Positions 44,445 through 55,588 of a stretch of DNA of 64,000 bases are shown here, piece after piece; within the stretch, counting starts at the first letter, position 1, and each line of letters opens with the position of its first letter. A program made the translations under genes and the position numbers. Source of the stretch: Pyropia haitanensis (lineage: Eukaryota > Rhodophyta > Bangiophyceae > Bangiales > Bangiaceae); contig SDUX01000008.1 of the NCBI GenBank assembly GCA_008729055.1, positions 1,736,001-1,800,000 on the forward strand. The letters are read 5' to 3'. A model generated the notes under the pieces. That model worked only from the letters and a program-made list of their open reading frames with translations. It searched no databases and had not been told where the DNA came from.

Positions 44445-46439
44445 TCAAAGCTCCTCCTCCCTCTCGGCGTCCTCCTCGGCGTCGAGGATGATCGAGTCGT
44501 CCTCATCGCCCACAAACCGGTACCACCGCAGCTGCGTTCGCCGCAGCACGTCGTCCACGTTGGTCGGCGGGTCGTGAAGGGACATGTGGAAGCCCATGCG
44601 CAGCTCGGGCGCCTCCTCCAGGTCCCGCTTCATCTTGACCGTCCCGGGGGCTACCACCAGCAGCTTGTCCTCCTCGTGCGTATCGGCGGCGCGGAGCTTC
44701 TTGAGCTTGGACATGAGCTCCGTCCGCGTCAGGCCACCATCGTGGAAGGTCACCCCGTGGGGGTTGGTGCCAAATGCCACCGCGGGGGGGACCAGCCCGC
44801 GGTAGACCACCACCTGCGCGTCCGACGGCAGCTGGCCGCGGTCGCCCACCGACAGGCCGAGCGCCGTGCGCGTCAGGGCGCCGTGGTTGGCGCCCGCCAA
44901 GCTCACCACCGCCACCGCCGTGGACGCGAGCCACGCGTAGCGCATCCACGGCCGCGAGTCGGGCGCAAAGATGTGCTCGTGCGCGCACACCACCGCGGGC
45001 ATCACCAGCGGCAGCAGGGACACGAGCCCGATGCGGTCATTGTGCTGGACGACATCAAACAGCAGGCCCAGCAGCAGCGTCGTCTGGATAGTGTCGTAAA
45101 AGACGAGCGTCTCCTCCTCGCGGACCTTGGCCGCCGACGGAGCCCGGCGGCGGCGGCGGCGCTTCTTGCCGTCGGGCCCCCGCACCGTCGGGCCGGTGGT
45201 GGTGGCGGAAGAGCCACCCCCGTTGGACGCCGCCTTGAGCTCCGCCGCGAGCCCCTTGAGCTCCTTGCGGGTGCCCTCGTACGAGTCCCGCGCGAGGAGG
45301 AAGAAGAGGGGGCCGAGGATGAATGGCAGCGAGATGAAAATCTGGCCGGGCGACGCGTTCTGTTGAAACGTCTTGAACGTCCAGCCCCGCCAGTAGGCGA
45401 GAATCGCCTGCAGCGGCGTGATGACCAGGCGGCCCTTGTACGCGAGCGGGCCGGTGCCCACCAGCGCCACAAAGCTGTCAAATGAGGTGACGGGCACGCC
45501 CCCAATCGTGAGCTTGAACAGGCCATGGAACACCGAATCCACCGTCACGTACAGCGTGCACATGATGCCAAAGAGGGCGGTGCCTTCCACGGCGCCTCGC
45601 ACGTAGCGGAGGGTCGAGAACTCTGGCCGCGCGCGGGCGGCGAGCAGGAAGATGATCATGGTCGTAAAGTAGCCAATGAACATGGGCCGCAGAAAGATGC
45701 CCAGCGACATGGCCAGGGCGGTCAGGTAGTAGAGCGGCCGCTCGTTGTTGAGCTCCCCGACAAAGCACGCCGCGATAACACCCGCGACGCACAGCGCCTC
45801 GAGCGCAAAGTTGGTGTTGCGCGTCATGAGCGCAAACGTCGTCCACGCCGACGCGAGCGTCATGACCGTCGGCACCGCCGCGTGCTGCTCGTTGTGGTTG
45901 AACAGGTTGAGCGTCAGCACGTCCATCAGCACGCTCAGCAGGGCCATCCACAGGCGCGGCGCCACGACGCCCGCGACGCCCAGCAGCGCTGGCGGCAGCG
46001 GCACGGAACGGGACAGCAGGTTGACCGCCATGTACGGGAGGCCCGTCGTGATCACCGCGCCGACCATGCTCCGCACCGGCGGGTCCGCGGCCATGCCCGT
46101 CGGCAGCGCGCCCGCCGCCGCGGCGGGCATGCCGGGCAGGAGGGCGGCGGCGAGCACGTCCTGCCCGTCGAGCAGCTCCGCATTGTCCACGTAGCCGGGT
46201 AGCAGGATGGCGGCGAAGCGCAGCAGCAGCAGCAGCAGGTACAGCGGGGAGGTGAGGAGGTCGCGGACGCCGCCACGCGGCGCGACGGGCGGCTCTTCCT
46301 TGTCCCGTCGGCTCGACCGGGAGCTCCGCTTGACGGGCGACGACTCGTCCGCGGCGCCGCCGGCGGCCGGCGGCCGCGCCCCTTCCGACGCCGACGCCGT
46401 GGCGACGGCGCTGTCCGCCGCAGAGGCGGTGTCCGCCAT
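44445..46439 (-). CDS. GT22-family GPI mannosyltransferase, PIG-Z/SMP3-like
   Basis: PIG-Z/Smp3 uses dolichol-phosphate-mannose to add the fourth mannose to GPI precursors in the ER lumen. The 664-residue frame is intact and has about ten hydrophobic helices. Recognisable parts are VRSMVGAVITTGLPYMAV, VAPRLWMALLSVLMDVL, ALEALCVAGVIAACF, the FLRPMF motif of the family, TVDSVFHGLF, DRIGLVSLLPLVMPAVV, and the late LAGANHGAL segment that parallels VVHQ/G of relatives. A conspicuous difference is at the N-terminal loop: the family HPDEHFQ-type motif is replaced by GYVDNAELLDG. The C-terminus is charged and cytosolic and ends in an acidic run. A basic insert, GKKRRRRRRAPS, follows about residue 390. 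The start at 46439 has a CACCATGG context; an in-frame GTG/ATG extension to 46487 is less likely. ALG9/ALG12 are alternatives but fit less well. Confidence 0.74.
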   Translation of the reverse strand: MADTASAADSAVATASASEGARPPAAGGAADESSPVKRSSRSSRRDKEEPPVAPRGGVRDLLTSPLYLLLLLLRFAAILLPGYVDNAELLDGQDVLAAALLPGMPAAAAGALPTGMAADPPVRSMVGAVITTGLPYMAVNLLSRSVPLPPALLGVAGVVAPRLWMALLSVLMDVLTLNLFNHNEQHAAVPTVMTLASAWTTFALMTRNTNFALEALCVAGVIAACFVGELNNERPLYYLTALAMSLGIFLRPMFIGYFTTMIIFLLAARARPEFSTLRYVRGAVEGTALFGIMCTLYVTVDSVFHGLFKLTIGGVPVTSFDSFVALVGTGPLAYKGRLVITPLQAILAYWRGWTFKTFQQNASPGQIFISLPFILGPLFFLLARDSYEGTRKELKGLAAELKAASNGGGSSATTTGPTVRGPDGKKRRRRRRAPSAAKVREEETLVFYDTIQTTLLLGLLFDVVQHNDRIGLVSLLPLVMPAVVCAHEHIFAPDSRPWMRYAWLASTAVAVVSLAGANHGALTRTALGLSVGDRGQLPSDAQVVVYRGLVPPAVAFGTNPHGVTFHDGGLTRTELMSKLKKLRAADTHEEDKLLVVAPGTVKMKRDLEEAPELRMGFHMSLHDPPTNVDDVLRRTQLRWYRFVGDEDDSIILDAEEDAEREEEL

Positions 46440-47158
46440 GGTGGGCGACGGCAAGGGCGGCGCAGGACGAGAAGAGACAAACCCCAAGAGGAAAAAAAAA
46501 AATAAAAAGACGGGGGTCAGCCCGGGAAGGCCGCGGTCGTCGGGGACGACAACGACGGCGCCCTACACCGCCGACCGGACGGTTCGACTTCGGTCGGGAT
46601 CGCCACGCGGCGGCGACACAGGCTTGTCTCTGCGCACCGTGGCCACGCCACGTCACAGTTTCGAGCTCTTGGTTGGCTGTCAGCAGAAAAAAAAAACGGT
46701 GGATGACACAGGAGGTTAATCAATCCAAAGAAAAAACGGTAATGTTGTACAAGTTTGTCACGTTCCAGCATCGGAATGAAAAGTAGCACGCGTAGAGGTT
46801 ACTCGCAGGGTCGACCCACCCACGTGGCGTGCAGGGTTTTTTTCGCAAGTCGCACGAGCGCGCGGCACCCTCGGCGTGCTGGGGACCCCCGCGCCACTGT
46901 CGGTCTCGGCACGGGCGGACGCCGCCGCCCCCTCCCCCCCCCACCGCCGCGCCGCCGGCTCTGCATTGGCAGCGGCAGCGGTGGCGGTGCTGTTTTTGGG
47001 CAAGGCCTGCTTCCGCCTCACCGCTTCTTCCACCCTATCGCTCTCCTCTTGCTTTTTCTTTTCCTTGCAGGGAGCCGTCCCCCCCCCCCCCCCCCGCCGC
47101 CGGAGGGGCGAACCCTCACCCTTTCCCCACCCACGGGAGCCGCGGCGCGACCGACGCC
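46440..47158. promoter_or_regulatory. divergent promoter region of PIG-Z-like and CASP genes
   Basis: The starts of two divergent genes are 720 nt apart. A-rich stretches at 46492-46508 (T-rich on the mannosyltransferase strand) and 46685-46700 flank a mixed-composition middle. For the CASP gene, a pyrimidine tract ending CCTTGCAG at about 47062-47070 looks like the acceptor of a 5' leader intron. This would put the CASP promoter further upstream. The promoter role is inferred. Confidence 0.45.
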
Positions 47159-49614
47159 ATGGAGGACGCGGCCGTCCTGGCCGCGTCCGCCGCAGCAGCG
47201 GTTTCTGGCGACGAGCCCCCCGCGGGGGCGGGGGAGCCGGCCCTCAACCGGCTGGCAGCGAGCGGCAGCGGCGGCAGCGGTGGGGGGGGGGCGGCACCGG
47301 GCGGGGGCGGAGAGGCAGATGGCGGTGGTGGCGGTGGCGGCGGCAGCAGCAGCGGCAGCGGCGGCGGTGGTGGCGGTGGCGCGGCAGCCGCTGCGCCAAC
47401 GTCGCGCGGCGATGCGCCGGCTGGCGGCGGCGGCGGCGGCGGCGGAGGTGGTGGGGGCGGGGGCCCCCCCCTGCAGGCTCTCGAGGCGTGGACCGCGTTT
47501 GACCTCGACGGCCGCCGCGCCACGCTCGACGCGCAGGCGCTGGATATTGCCACCCGGCAGGAGTCGTCGACGGCGTCGCGCAAGGCGCTGGCCGACGCGA
47601 CGCGGGCGTTCAAAAAGGGGCCCGCCGACGGCGGCGGCAGCCGCCCCGTCGGCCCCCTCCTCAAGGCCTACCAGGCCGAGATTGACCGGCTAACGGCGCG
47701 CGCCAAGGCCGCCGAGGCCTCCTTCCTCGGCGTCTACCGCGGGCTGTACGAGGCGCCCGACCCGGCGGCGGGCCTCGCCGCCGGGCTCGACGCCGCCGCG
47801 CGGCTCGCCGAGGCGGCAGAAGCGGCCCGGCGTGGCGCCGCCGACGCGGCCGCCGCACGCGCGGCGGCCGCCGCCGCGGTCGGCGCCGACGGGCGGGTGC
47901 GGGAGCTGGAGGCGGCACTCGCTGACCGCGACGCGGCGGCCGCGTCTGAGGCGGCGGCTGCCGCCGCGGCCGCCGCGCGGGGTGCCGCCGACGCGTTTGA
48001 GCTGCGCGAGGTGGAGCTCCTCCACGAGGCCGAGGCCGCCGCCGCGGCGGTGGTGGAGGCCAAGGCCGCCACCGAGCGGCTGCGGGTGGAGCGGGACGAG
48101 GCGGCCGCCGCGGCGGCGCGGGCGGTGGGTGCGGTCGCGGCGGACCACGAGCAGGCGGTGGAGGAGCTGGAGCGGGTGCGCGCCGAGGCGACCGACCTGC
48201 GGTCCACGCTCGACCGGTTGCGGGCGGAAGCCGCGGCGGGGGGGGGGGGGCGACGCCGCGGATGGGGGGGGCGGCGGCGGCGGTGGCGGCGGCGATGCGC
48301 GCGGCGGCGGTGGCGGTGGTGGCACGGGCGGGGGCGGCGGCGGCGGTGGCCGGCCGACGCCGTCGCCGCAGGCGGCGGCGGTGGAGCTGGCCGCCCGGGA
48401 GGTGGAGGTGTCGCAGCTGCGCGAGCAGGTGGGCGTCCTGGAGGCGGTCATCCACGGCCGCGGCGCGGCCGACTCGGACGCGTACGCCGCGCTGTCGGCG
48501 GCGCTCAAGGAGAAGGACGAGGCCGCGGCGGCGGCGGCGGCGGAGCTCGCCGCCCGCCCCACCGTGGCCGAGTACAAGCGCGTGCGCGAGCAGCTGGCTC
48601 TGTTGGAAGCCACGCAGTTGGGCGGCGATGACGAGGGGGAGGGGGGGGAGGGCGGACCTGCCGGCGCTGACGATGACGCTGGTGGTGGCGGCGGTGGCGA
48701 CGGCGGTGTCGGGGAGGGCCGTGACGGCGGCGGGGGGCCGGGACTGGAGGCGCGGCTGGTGGCCAAGGTGCGGTCCCTGCAGGCGCGCGTCGCGGCGCTG
48801 CGCACCGCCACGGCGGCGGCCGAGGCGGACGCGTCTGCGCTCCGCGCCCGGTCGGCGGGCCTGGACGCGACCGTCGCGGAGCAGACGGCGCTGATTGCGC
48901 GGCTGGAGGAGGGGCTGTCCGCCGCCACCCGCGATGCGCGGGGCGGCGGCGGCGGCGGCGGGGACGACGCGGGGGGGGACGGCGACTGGCAGTGGGGTGG
49001 CCGCCGTGGGGGTGCCGGCGGGGGTGGTGGCGGCGGGGGCAGCGGTGGGGGTGGGGGCGTCGGTAGCGGTGGCTTGCGGGCCGCGGGCCTGCTACCGCCG
49101 GGCCTGGGCGGTGGCAGCGGCCGCGGCGGTGGGGTTGGTGGGGGTGGTGGCGACGGCGGCGGCGGTGGCGGCGACGACCCGACGATGATGGACATTGTGT
49201 CGGGCCAGCGGGACCGCTTCCGCGCGCGGACGCACGAGCTGGAAGAGGACAACCGGCGGCTGGTGCAGACGATCGAACGGCTGACGGCGGACGTGGAGGC
49301 GCTCAAGGCGGACAACGTGGCGCTCTACGGCAAGATCCGGTACCTCCAGAGCTACGCCGCCGACCCGTCGGGAGGGGGCGCCGCAGGGAGCGGCGGGGGG
49401 GGCGGCTCGTCCGCGGCAGCCGCCGCTGCCCGGGGGGGGGGGCGCCTGTCTGGGCTACCCGCCGACGATGGCTCGTCCACCACGCTGCTGTCGGTGACAA
49501 CGTCGCGCGAGTTGGGCGTCGACAGCGGCGGCGGAGGTGTTGGGGGGAGTGGCGGCGGCGGGTTGGGTGGCGCTGCCGGTGCTGGTGCGGGAGGCGCCAC
49601 CGCGGGCGGCGTCA

Positions 49615-49648
<34 letters not shown>

Positions 49649-49937
49649 GCTGCTCAACCGCTACGCGGCGGTGTACGAGGAGTCGCTCAACCCGTACGCG
49701 CTGTTCAAGCGGCGGGAGCGGTTCAAGCGGCTCGCGGAGCTGTCCGCGCCCGAGCGGCTGACGCTGCGCGCGTCGCAGCGGGCGCTCTCCACCCGCACCT
49801 CCCGGCTCGCCGTCTTTGGCTACGTCCTCGGCCTGCACATGTTTGTGTTTGTCGTGCTCGGCTGGAAGGGCGCGTGCGACGTTGGCGCCGCCGCCGCGGG
49901 GGGGGGTGTCGGGGGGGGGGGGGCGGGCGCCACCGCG

Positions 49938-49968
<31 letters not shown>

Positions 49969-50076
49969 TCGCCGCCGCGGCCGGGGGGGGGGGGGGGGGC
50001 GGGGGGGGACGCGGCGCTGCCGCCGCCGGCCGCCGACGCGGGGGGAGGGCCGGCGACCAAGGCCACCCACGAGTGA
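47159..50076 (+). CDS. CASP: CASP, coiled-coil Golgi membrane protein
   Basis: CASP is a tail-anchored golgin that tethers vesicles in intra-Golgi traffic. The N-terminus has a poly-Gly/Ala region, then EAWTAFDLDGRRATLD and GPLLKAYQAEIDRLTARAK, as in CASP. A long Ala-rich heptad coiled coil covers about residues 180-720. The CASP C-terminal domain is clear: GQRDRFRARTHELEEDN, GKIRYLQSY, EESLNPYALFKRRERF, ERLTLRASQRALSTRTSRLA, followed by a single membrane helix, FGYVLGLHMFVFVVLGW. The frame changes at a 13-G run (48238-48250), with coiled coil on both sides. It appears to change again at G runs 49983-50008, after which the tail ends PATKATHE at 50076. The ATG at 47159 is preceded by a likely leader-intron acceptor at about 47070. 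Confidence 0.86.
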
Positions 50077-50383
50077 GGGGGTGGGGGCGGCGGTCCCCCG
50101 CAGGGTGGGATCCCTGTACTTGTCTTTTTTTTTTTTTCTCTGTTGGTCTTGTGCCGCCCGCCCCTGCCTGCTCGCCACCCACCTTTGGGACGGCTCCTTT
50201 TTCCGCCCAAGAGACACGTCCCCGTCACCCACACGTCCCCCCCCCACACCCGTTCGTCCATCCTCCACCCCATCGCTACCACCCCACCCGGCCTACAAAC
50301 CGTCCCCTGCCCCGTCCACACGCCCCCAATCCCCCACCCCCCCCACTCCTCCCCCCACCCCCCCACTCGCACAAACGGACAAG

Positions 50384-50422
<39 letters not shown>

Positions 50423-52095
50423 CAGACAGGGGCCGATGGAGGTTATGTACGGGAGCGGAAACTGACATCACGGCCACGAGCCGCGGGCCGAGTCACCCTG
50501 GGGCCGCCCCGCCCGACAGCGCGGCCGCCCACCCACCCAACCTCCCCCACAAAGGCAGGGGAGCGGCGGCACGCCGGCCGCGCCGGCCGATTGCTCGTCG
50601 CGCCTCCCCGCCGCCGCCGCCGGGCCGACCGCGCCCCGACCAGACGGGAAGCGGGCCGGCACAGCGGCGGCGGTGAGAAAAAACAAAGATACAAGACAAA
50701 AAAAAAAAAAAAAGAGGCAACGTGGAGAGAGAGAGTGGCGCTCGCCGTGGCCACCGCGGTGGCGGGTGGTGCGGGGTGGCGGGCAACGGCGGCGACGCGG
50801 GCGGCGGACGGCGCGGGCGGGCCGCGCGACGCGAACGACGCGCGGCCCGTTGACTATCTGTGCGACGTGGACGGCAACAGGAGTAGTGTTGTGCAATCTG
50901 TCTGACGGAAATTGTTTCTCCTGTCATTCCTGTCGCTTTCCAAGACAGAGGGGAAAGAGAGCAGGTTGGAGAGGGCGTCAGGCCTCCACTGTCAAGAACT
51001 ACCAGCAGCGTTCGAGAGAACTTTTGGAGTATTTTCGTCTGATCGCCGGCTCTCACGGCGGTGGGTGAGTCGGGGACGTCCGCCCCCCCTCCTTCCATGG
51101 CGACGCCCATCCACGGTGCGCCCCGCCCCCCCCCCCGTCCCTCCCCGGTGGTCATCTGACTTCACCCACATGCCCGGTGCCTGCCTCCTCACCCGTCCCC
51201 CTCCCCCCCCCTCGTCCGACGCCCCGCGGTCGCATGCGGCCCCCACGGGTATCCTCTGCGCCACCCCCGCAACCCCCTTCACCCCACCCCCGCCCACCCC
51301 CCGCCCCACCCTCCCCTCCAGGGATTGCCCGCCGGTCGAGCCAGATGCACACGACCTCCCGATCGCCGCCAGCATGTCCGGAAACTGAGATAATGCATGC
51401 TCGCAATGGCGTAGGTGGCCCTCCATACGAGTGATGTTGTCATAAAGGGAGTACACGCACGCGTCAGCAACGCAGGTCAGAGTCCTCCGGCCATCTCGAA
51501 CGATCACCTTCACAAAGAGGTACACCGGTCGCTGCTATCGGGGTGCTCGTACAGGATGAGGGGTCACGTTGACGTCAGCTTTGCCGTCGTGGGCGGCTCC
51601 TCGCAGGCGTGGGCAGCCTCTGCGAGAAGCTGGTCGGATGCGGTGCGTCCGACCAGCACGGCAAGTCGGCGCCGTTCCGACCAGCGCGCTGGGCGGACTT
51701 CGCGTACTGCCGCCGCCTTTTAAAGGTCATTCCGCGCCAAACGCCACGTGTCGGAAAGAAAGGGAAAGAAAGGAAATGTCAGGAAATCGTGCCTCACGGG
51801 GTCGTGCGGAGGGGTGCTTGACATGTCAAGGAAATTTCCATACGTGGCGGACAGATGCACAACACTAAACAGGAGCGGATGAGGGGGGCGGCTACTTTGT
51901 GTGCGGACCAGCCGCCAGGATCCGACCCGCCTTGGTCGCGCTCCCTCCTCGCCGGCCGGCGCCTGCCGCCGCCGCGCACCACCGCCCACCCCTCCTCGGC
52001 TGGCCTGTTTTTTTTTCTCTCTCCCCGTGTGCCCTCTTCCGTCGACCGCCCCCCCCCCCCCCCCCCCCACCCCCTCCCCCCCCCCCAGCACCACG
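50077..52095. other. 2 kb intergenic region
   Basis: This is the CASP 3' flank followed by a 38-A run, then mixed-composition DNA to the translin gene. A minus-strand frame reading from about 51525 down has normal-looking protein sequence (for example VADACVYSLYDNITRMEGH) but no ATG and a stop just upstream. It may be a relic exon. T-rich DNA at 52009-52023 precedes translin. No gene is supported. Confidence 0.5.
50384..50421. repeat. 38-A homopolymer
   Basis: A pure A run of 38 nt, by far the longest A/T homopolymer in the window, about 310 nt past the CASP stop codon. A second, shorter A run lies at about 50699-50713. It could be a retroposition scar or a simple microsatellite. Confidence 0.9.
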
Positions 52096-53062
52096 ATGGA
52101 AACCACCCTCCACGCCGACATCACATTCACCTTTGCCGCCCACGCGGCCGCCACCGCCGCCACCGCCGCCGCGCGCGGCCGCCTCGACGCGCCCGCCGCC
52201 GCCGCCGCGGCCGCGGCGCGCGCGCTCGCCGCGGCGGTCGCGGCGGTCCACACGGGCGCGCCGCTCGGCGGTGTCACCACCGCGGTCACCGCGGCGCTGC
52301 CGCCGCTGGGCGCCGCGCTCGCCGACGCGGCGGCCGTCGCGGCGGCCGCCGCCGACGTGGCCGCCGACGGGGCGCCGCCGGGGGGTGCGGGCGGCGGGGG
52401 GGGGGGGGGGGCAGGGGGGTACCGCGCTGCTCCGGGGGGGGGGTGGCGCGCCCGGGCGACGGCTGGGGTGACCGCCGCGGTGGTGGCGGCGTTTGTGGCG
52501 GCGTTTGTGGGGGGGGAGGCGGCGGGGGGGGGGCGGGCGTGCTGCTCGACATGCGCGGCGTCGTCGCCGCGCTGTGGCCGCCGCCACCCGCGGCGGTGGG
52601 GACCGCAGCGCCCGATGGTGACGGCGGCGGCAACGGCGGCGGCGGCGGCGGCGGCGGCAATGGCGGCGACGCGGCGGCGGCGGCCGCGTCGTCGGCGGCC
52701 TCCCCCCCCGGCGGCACCCCCCCCCCCGGCGTGGACGCGCTGCTGGGCGTGGAGGAGTACCTGCTCGGCGTGGCGGCGGCGGTCGCGGAGCTCCGCCGCG
52801 CGGCGGTCAACCGGGCGGCACGCGGCGACGGCGCGTTTGCCGCCGCCGTCGCGGCGTGGGCGGCCGCCGTCCACGACGGCTTCCGGGCGCTCAACTTTCG
52901 CAACGACGCCCTCCGCCGCCGGTACGATGGGATGAAGTACGACGTGGTGCGGGTGGGGGAGGTGGTGGAGGACCTGGCCCGGCGGGGGCGGCTGCCGCCG
53001 GCTGCGGGGGGGGGGGGGGGGGTGGGGGGTGGGGGGGGGCGACGACCGGGGGGGGTCTCTAA
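52096..53062 (+). CDS. TSN: translin
   Basis: Translin forms octamers with TRAX that bind and cleave single-stranded RNA (C3PO in RNA silencing and tRNA processing). The start METTLHADITFTF leads into Ala-rich N-terminal helices. The segment with YRAAPGGGWRARAT and AAVVAAFVAAFV corresponds to the conserved YYR..W region. The family core follows in another frame: VEEYLLGVAAAVAEL, RRAAVNRAARGDGAF, VHDGFRALNFRND, then LRRRYDGMKYDVVRVGEVVED. The frame change coincides with G runs at 52509-52533. After LARRGRLPP the sequence enters G runs (53006-53039); a second slip would bring in the stop at 53062, where translins normally end. The exact C-terminus is therefore inferred. Surface residues are heavily replaced by Ala and Gly, but the helical pattern and RRRYDGMKYDV signature are clear. 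It lies alone between two gene-poor stretches. Confidence 0.78.
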
Positions 53063-53303
53063 ACAGTTGGTGCGCCGCCCGAGCGGGAAGCCACCCACAG
53101 CGCCAGCAGAGGCGACGCGGACGGCGGTGGCAAGCGGGTCTCGGTCCGACGGGGCTCCCCCCCCCTCCCGCCGGCGTCATCCCGCCCCCATCGTGCCGGG
53201 CCGCGCAGCCCGCCGACGCCGCCGTCGCGCCCACCTCGCCGCCCGCACCGCCGCCGCCGTGGCGGCACCCGGTCGCCACGCCGGCGGCGGCGGCCGCCAC
53301 GCC

Positions 53304-53345
<42 letters not shown>

Positions 53346-54542
53346 ACGCGCGGGCCGCCGCCGCCGCCGCCGCCGCCCCGCCGCGCGGCCACCCGCCGCT
53401 CCGCGCGCGGCGGCGCGCGCACGTGCCGGCCGGTGCGGGCGCCGCGGCCGCCCCGCCGCCCGCCGCCCGCCGCCCGCCGTGCCGCCCGCCGGCAGCCCCG
53501 GAGCGGGACCACACGCCCGGGGTGGTGCCGCCAGCGGCCGCCGCGGCGGCCGCCCCCAGCGTCGGCGCACCCGCGGGGTGTGGCGTGTGCCGCGGGCGCC
53601 ACATTGCGTGACGGGGGGGTGGCAACGATGGCGTCGCGGCCGCGCCGCGGGTGCCACGGCCGGCGTGGCCGCCGCGGCGGCCGGCGGCCGGCGCGCCGCC
53701 TGCCGCCGCGGCGGTGGCGTCGCGCCCACCCCACCACCACCCGTGGCCACCAGGCGGGCGGGCGCGCGCGCGCGCGCCGTGCCGGCCGCCGCCGCGGCTG
53801 CCGCCCAGGGCCGCTGCGGCGTGCCGTCGTCGGACGGTCCACGCGGCGGCCGCCCGCCGCGCCGGTGCCGCCGCCGGCTCGAGGGTTGGCCGCCGCCCGC
53901 ACCGCGGCGGCGGGTCCGCACGAGTGCGGACTTGCCTCCGAGCGTGACAGGGGGGGGGTGGGGGGCGGGGGGGGCTGACGGAGACGGGCGCCGCCGCGTG
54001 CGTGGCGGTGCGGAGGGGGGGCTGCGGCCGCACCCTGCCGCGACGTACCGTGGGGATGGTCTGGTGCCGCCGCGGCGCGGCCGCCCGCGCGTGCGCCACC
54101 GAGCACGGCGGCGGCCGCCGCCGCGGCCGGCCGTGCGGGGTGGTGCGGCGCGGCCGGCGGCACGCGCGACCGCCGCGGCCGGCGGCGCGGCCGTCCCGCC
54201 CGCCCCCGCGCACCGCTCCCTAGCAACGTCCGCGGCCGGCCGTGGCCGCGTGGGAACACGGTCCGGTGAGGGCGGCGACTGGCGGGGGGCCGGCGGCGGC
54301 CAATACGGTGGCGGGGGAGGTGGGGGGGGTGGCGGCCGCGTTGGGGTGGTGGTGGGTGCTGGGGGGGGGCGCTACCGCTGCGTGGGGCCTGGCGTTTGTT
54401 GCCGGAAGGTGGGTGGGTGGGTGGGTGGGGGGTGGGGCGGGCGTCGGCCGCGGGCGCCGCCGCGTCGCATTCCCCCCCTACCGGCGTCGGCAGCCTCCGC
54501 CGCCATCGCCGGGCACGCAGCCACCGCCTCCACCGTCGCGCC

Positions 54543-54620
<78 letters not shown>

Positions 54621-54704
54621 GGCCGCCGCGGTTACCGCCGCGGGGCGCTCGCAGATGGGGCCCGCGGCGATCGCCGTCGGGTGGTGGTGGTGGCCGTCGG
54701 CGTT

Positions 54705-54747
<43 letters not shown>

Positions 54748-55588
54748 GTGTCGCGTCCGACGCCAGGCCGCCGCCCGTGGTGCGGCTCCCTGCTACCAAC
54801 AATGGGGTGGGCCGTGTGCCCGAGTAGGCGGCGCTGACGACCGCGGTGTCGGCGGCGGTGGGAGACGGACCAGTGGCGGAGGCGGGTCGGGGGGGGAGGG
54901 TGGGGGAGGCGGCGGGTGTCGAGGGTGTGAGCGAGGGCGGTGCCGCCGCCCGCGGTCTGGCCCAGGGGGTGACGCACCGGCCACAGGGGCGCGCGGTCTG
55001 GTCCAGGGGGCGCCGCACGGTCCCGAGGCGCCCTCTGCGGCCGTGCGGATGACAAGGTCGGCGCGCGAGGCGCGGCGCGTGGACCGTGGAGCGGTGATGA
55101 CGAGGTCGCCTCGATGGCCAACATGATTGGCCCCAAACGAAGGAGCAGAATTCGGTCCCAGAAGTGCAATTTATGGATCTTGTCTTCCTAAATAAAGCCA
55201 CGAGTGCATTTTGTGTGTACAATTCCCTGCAGCGAGAGTTTTGACGAACAGTTCCGGTGTGAGTGAGGAGTTCAAAACCCATGTGGTGTTATTAACTGCG
55301 CACAATTGCCAACTGTATGTGTGAGTTCAATTGGTTCGCACTGAAATTTACAACCACCGACGCAGATTTCCAAATCGTCCCTCCCGAGTCTCGCGTTGAG
55401 GGCACGTCCACCAATGTCGATATTCGCCGATATTCGTGCCACGTAGGAAAAACGTGGCGCGTCGGGCCAAACGTGGCACTGATGCGGTCGTTCATCAATG
55501 TCAACGAGCTATTCCGGCCTAAAACGAACCCCCCTCAGCGAATAGACTTGATATAAGTGACGACATAACTTCCTCTCCGTACCCTGAC
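53063..55588. other. 2.5 kb without an intact gene
   Basis: GC-rich to about 55100, then an AT-rich island to 55930. Near 54330-54400 a plus-strand frame reads VAAALGWWWVLGGG, strikingly like the last helix of the four-helix protein at 56433-57658. This stretch may therefore hold a decayed or badly resolved copy of that gene. Otherwise only Arg/Pro/Ala frames are present. Confidence 0.5.
54554..54617. repeat. (GCC)n tract
   Basis: About 20 consecutive GCC units. It is a simple-sequence repeat in DNA without a supported gene. Confidence 0.85.
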
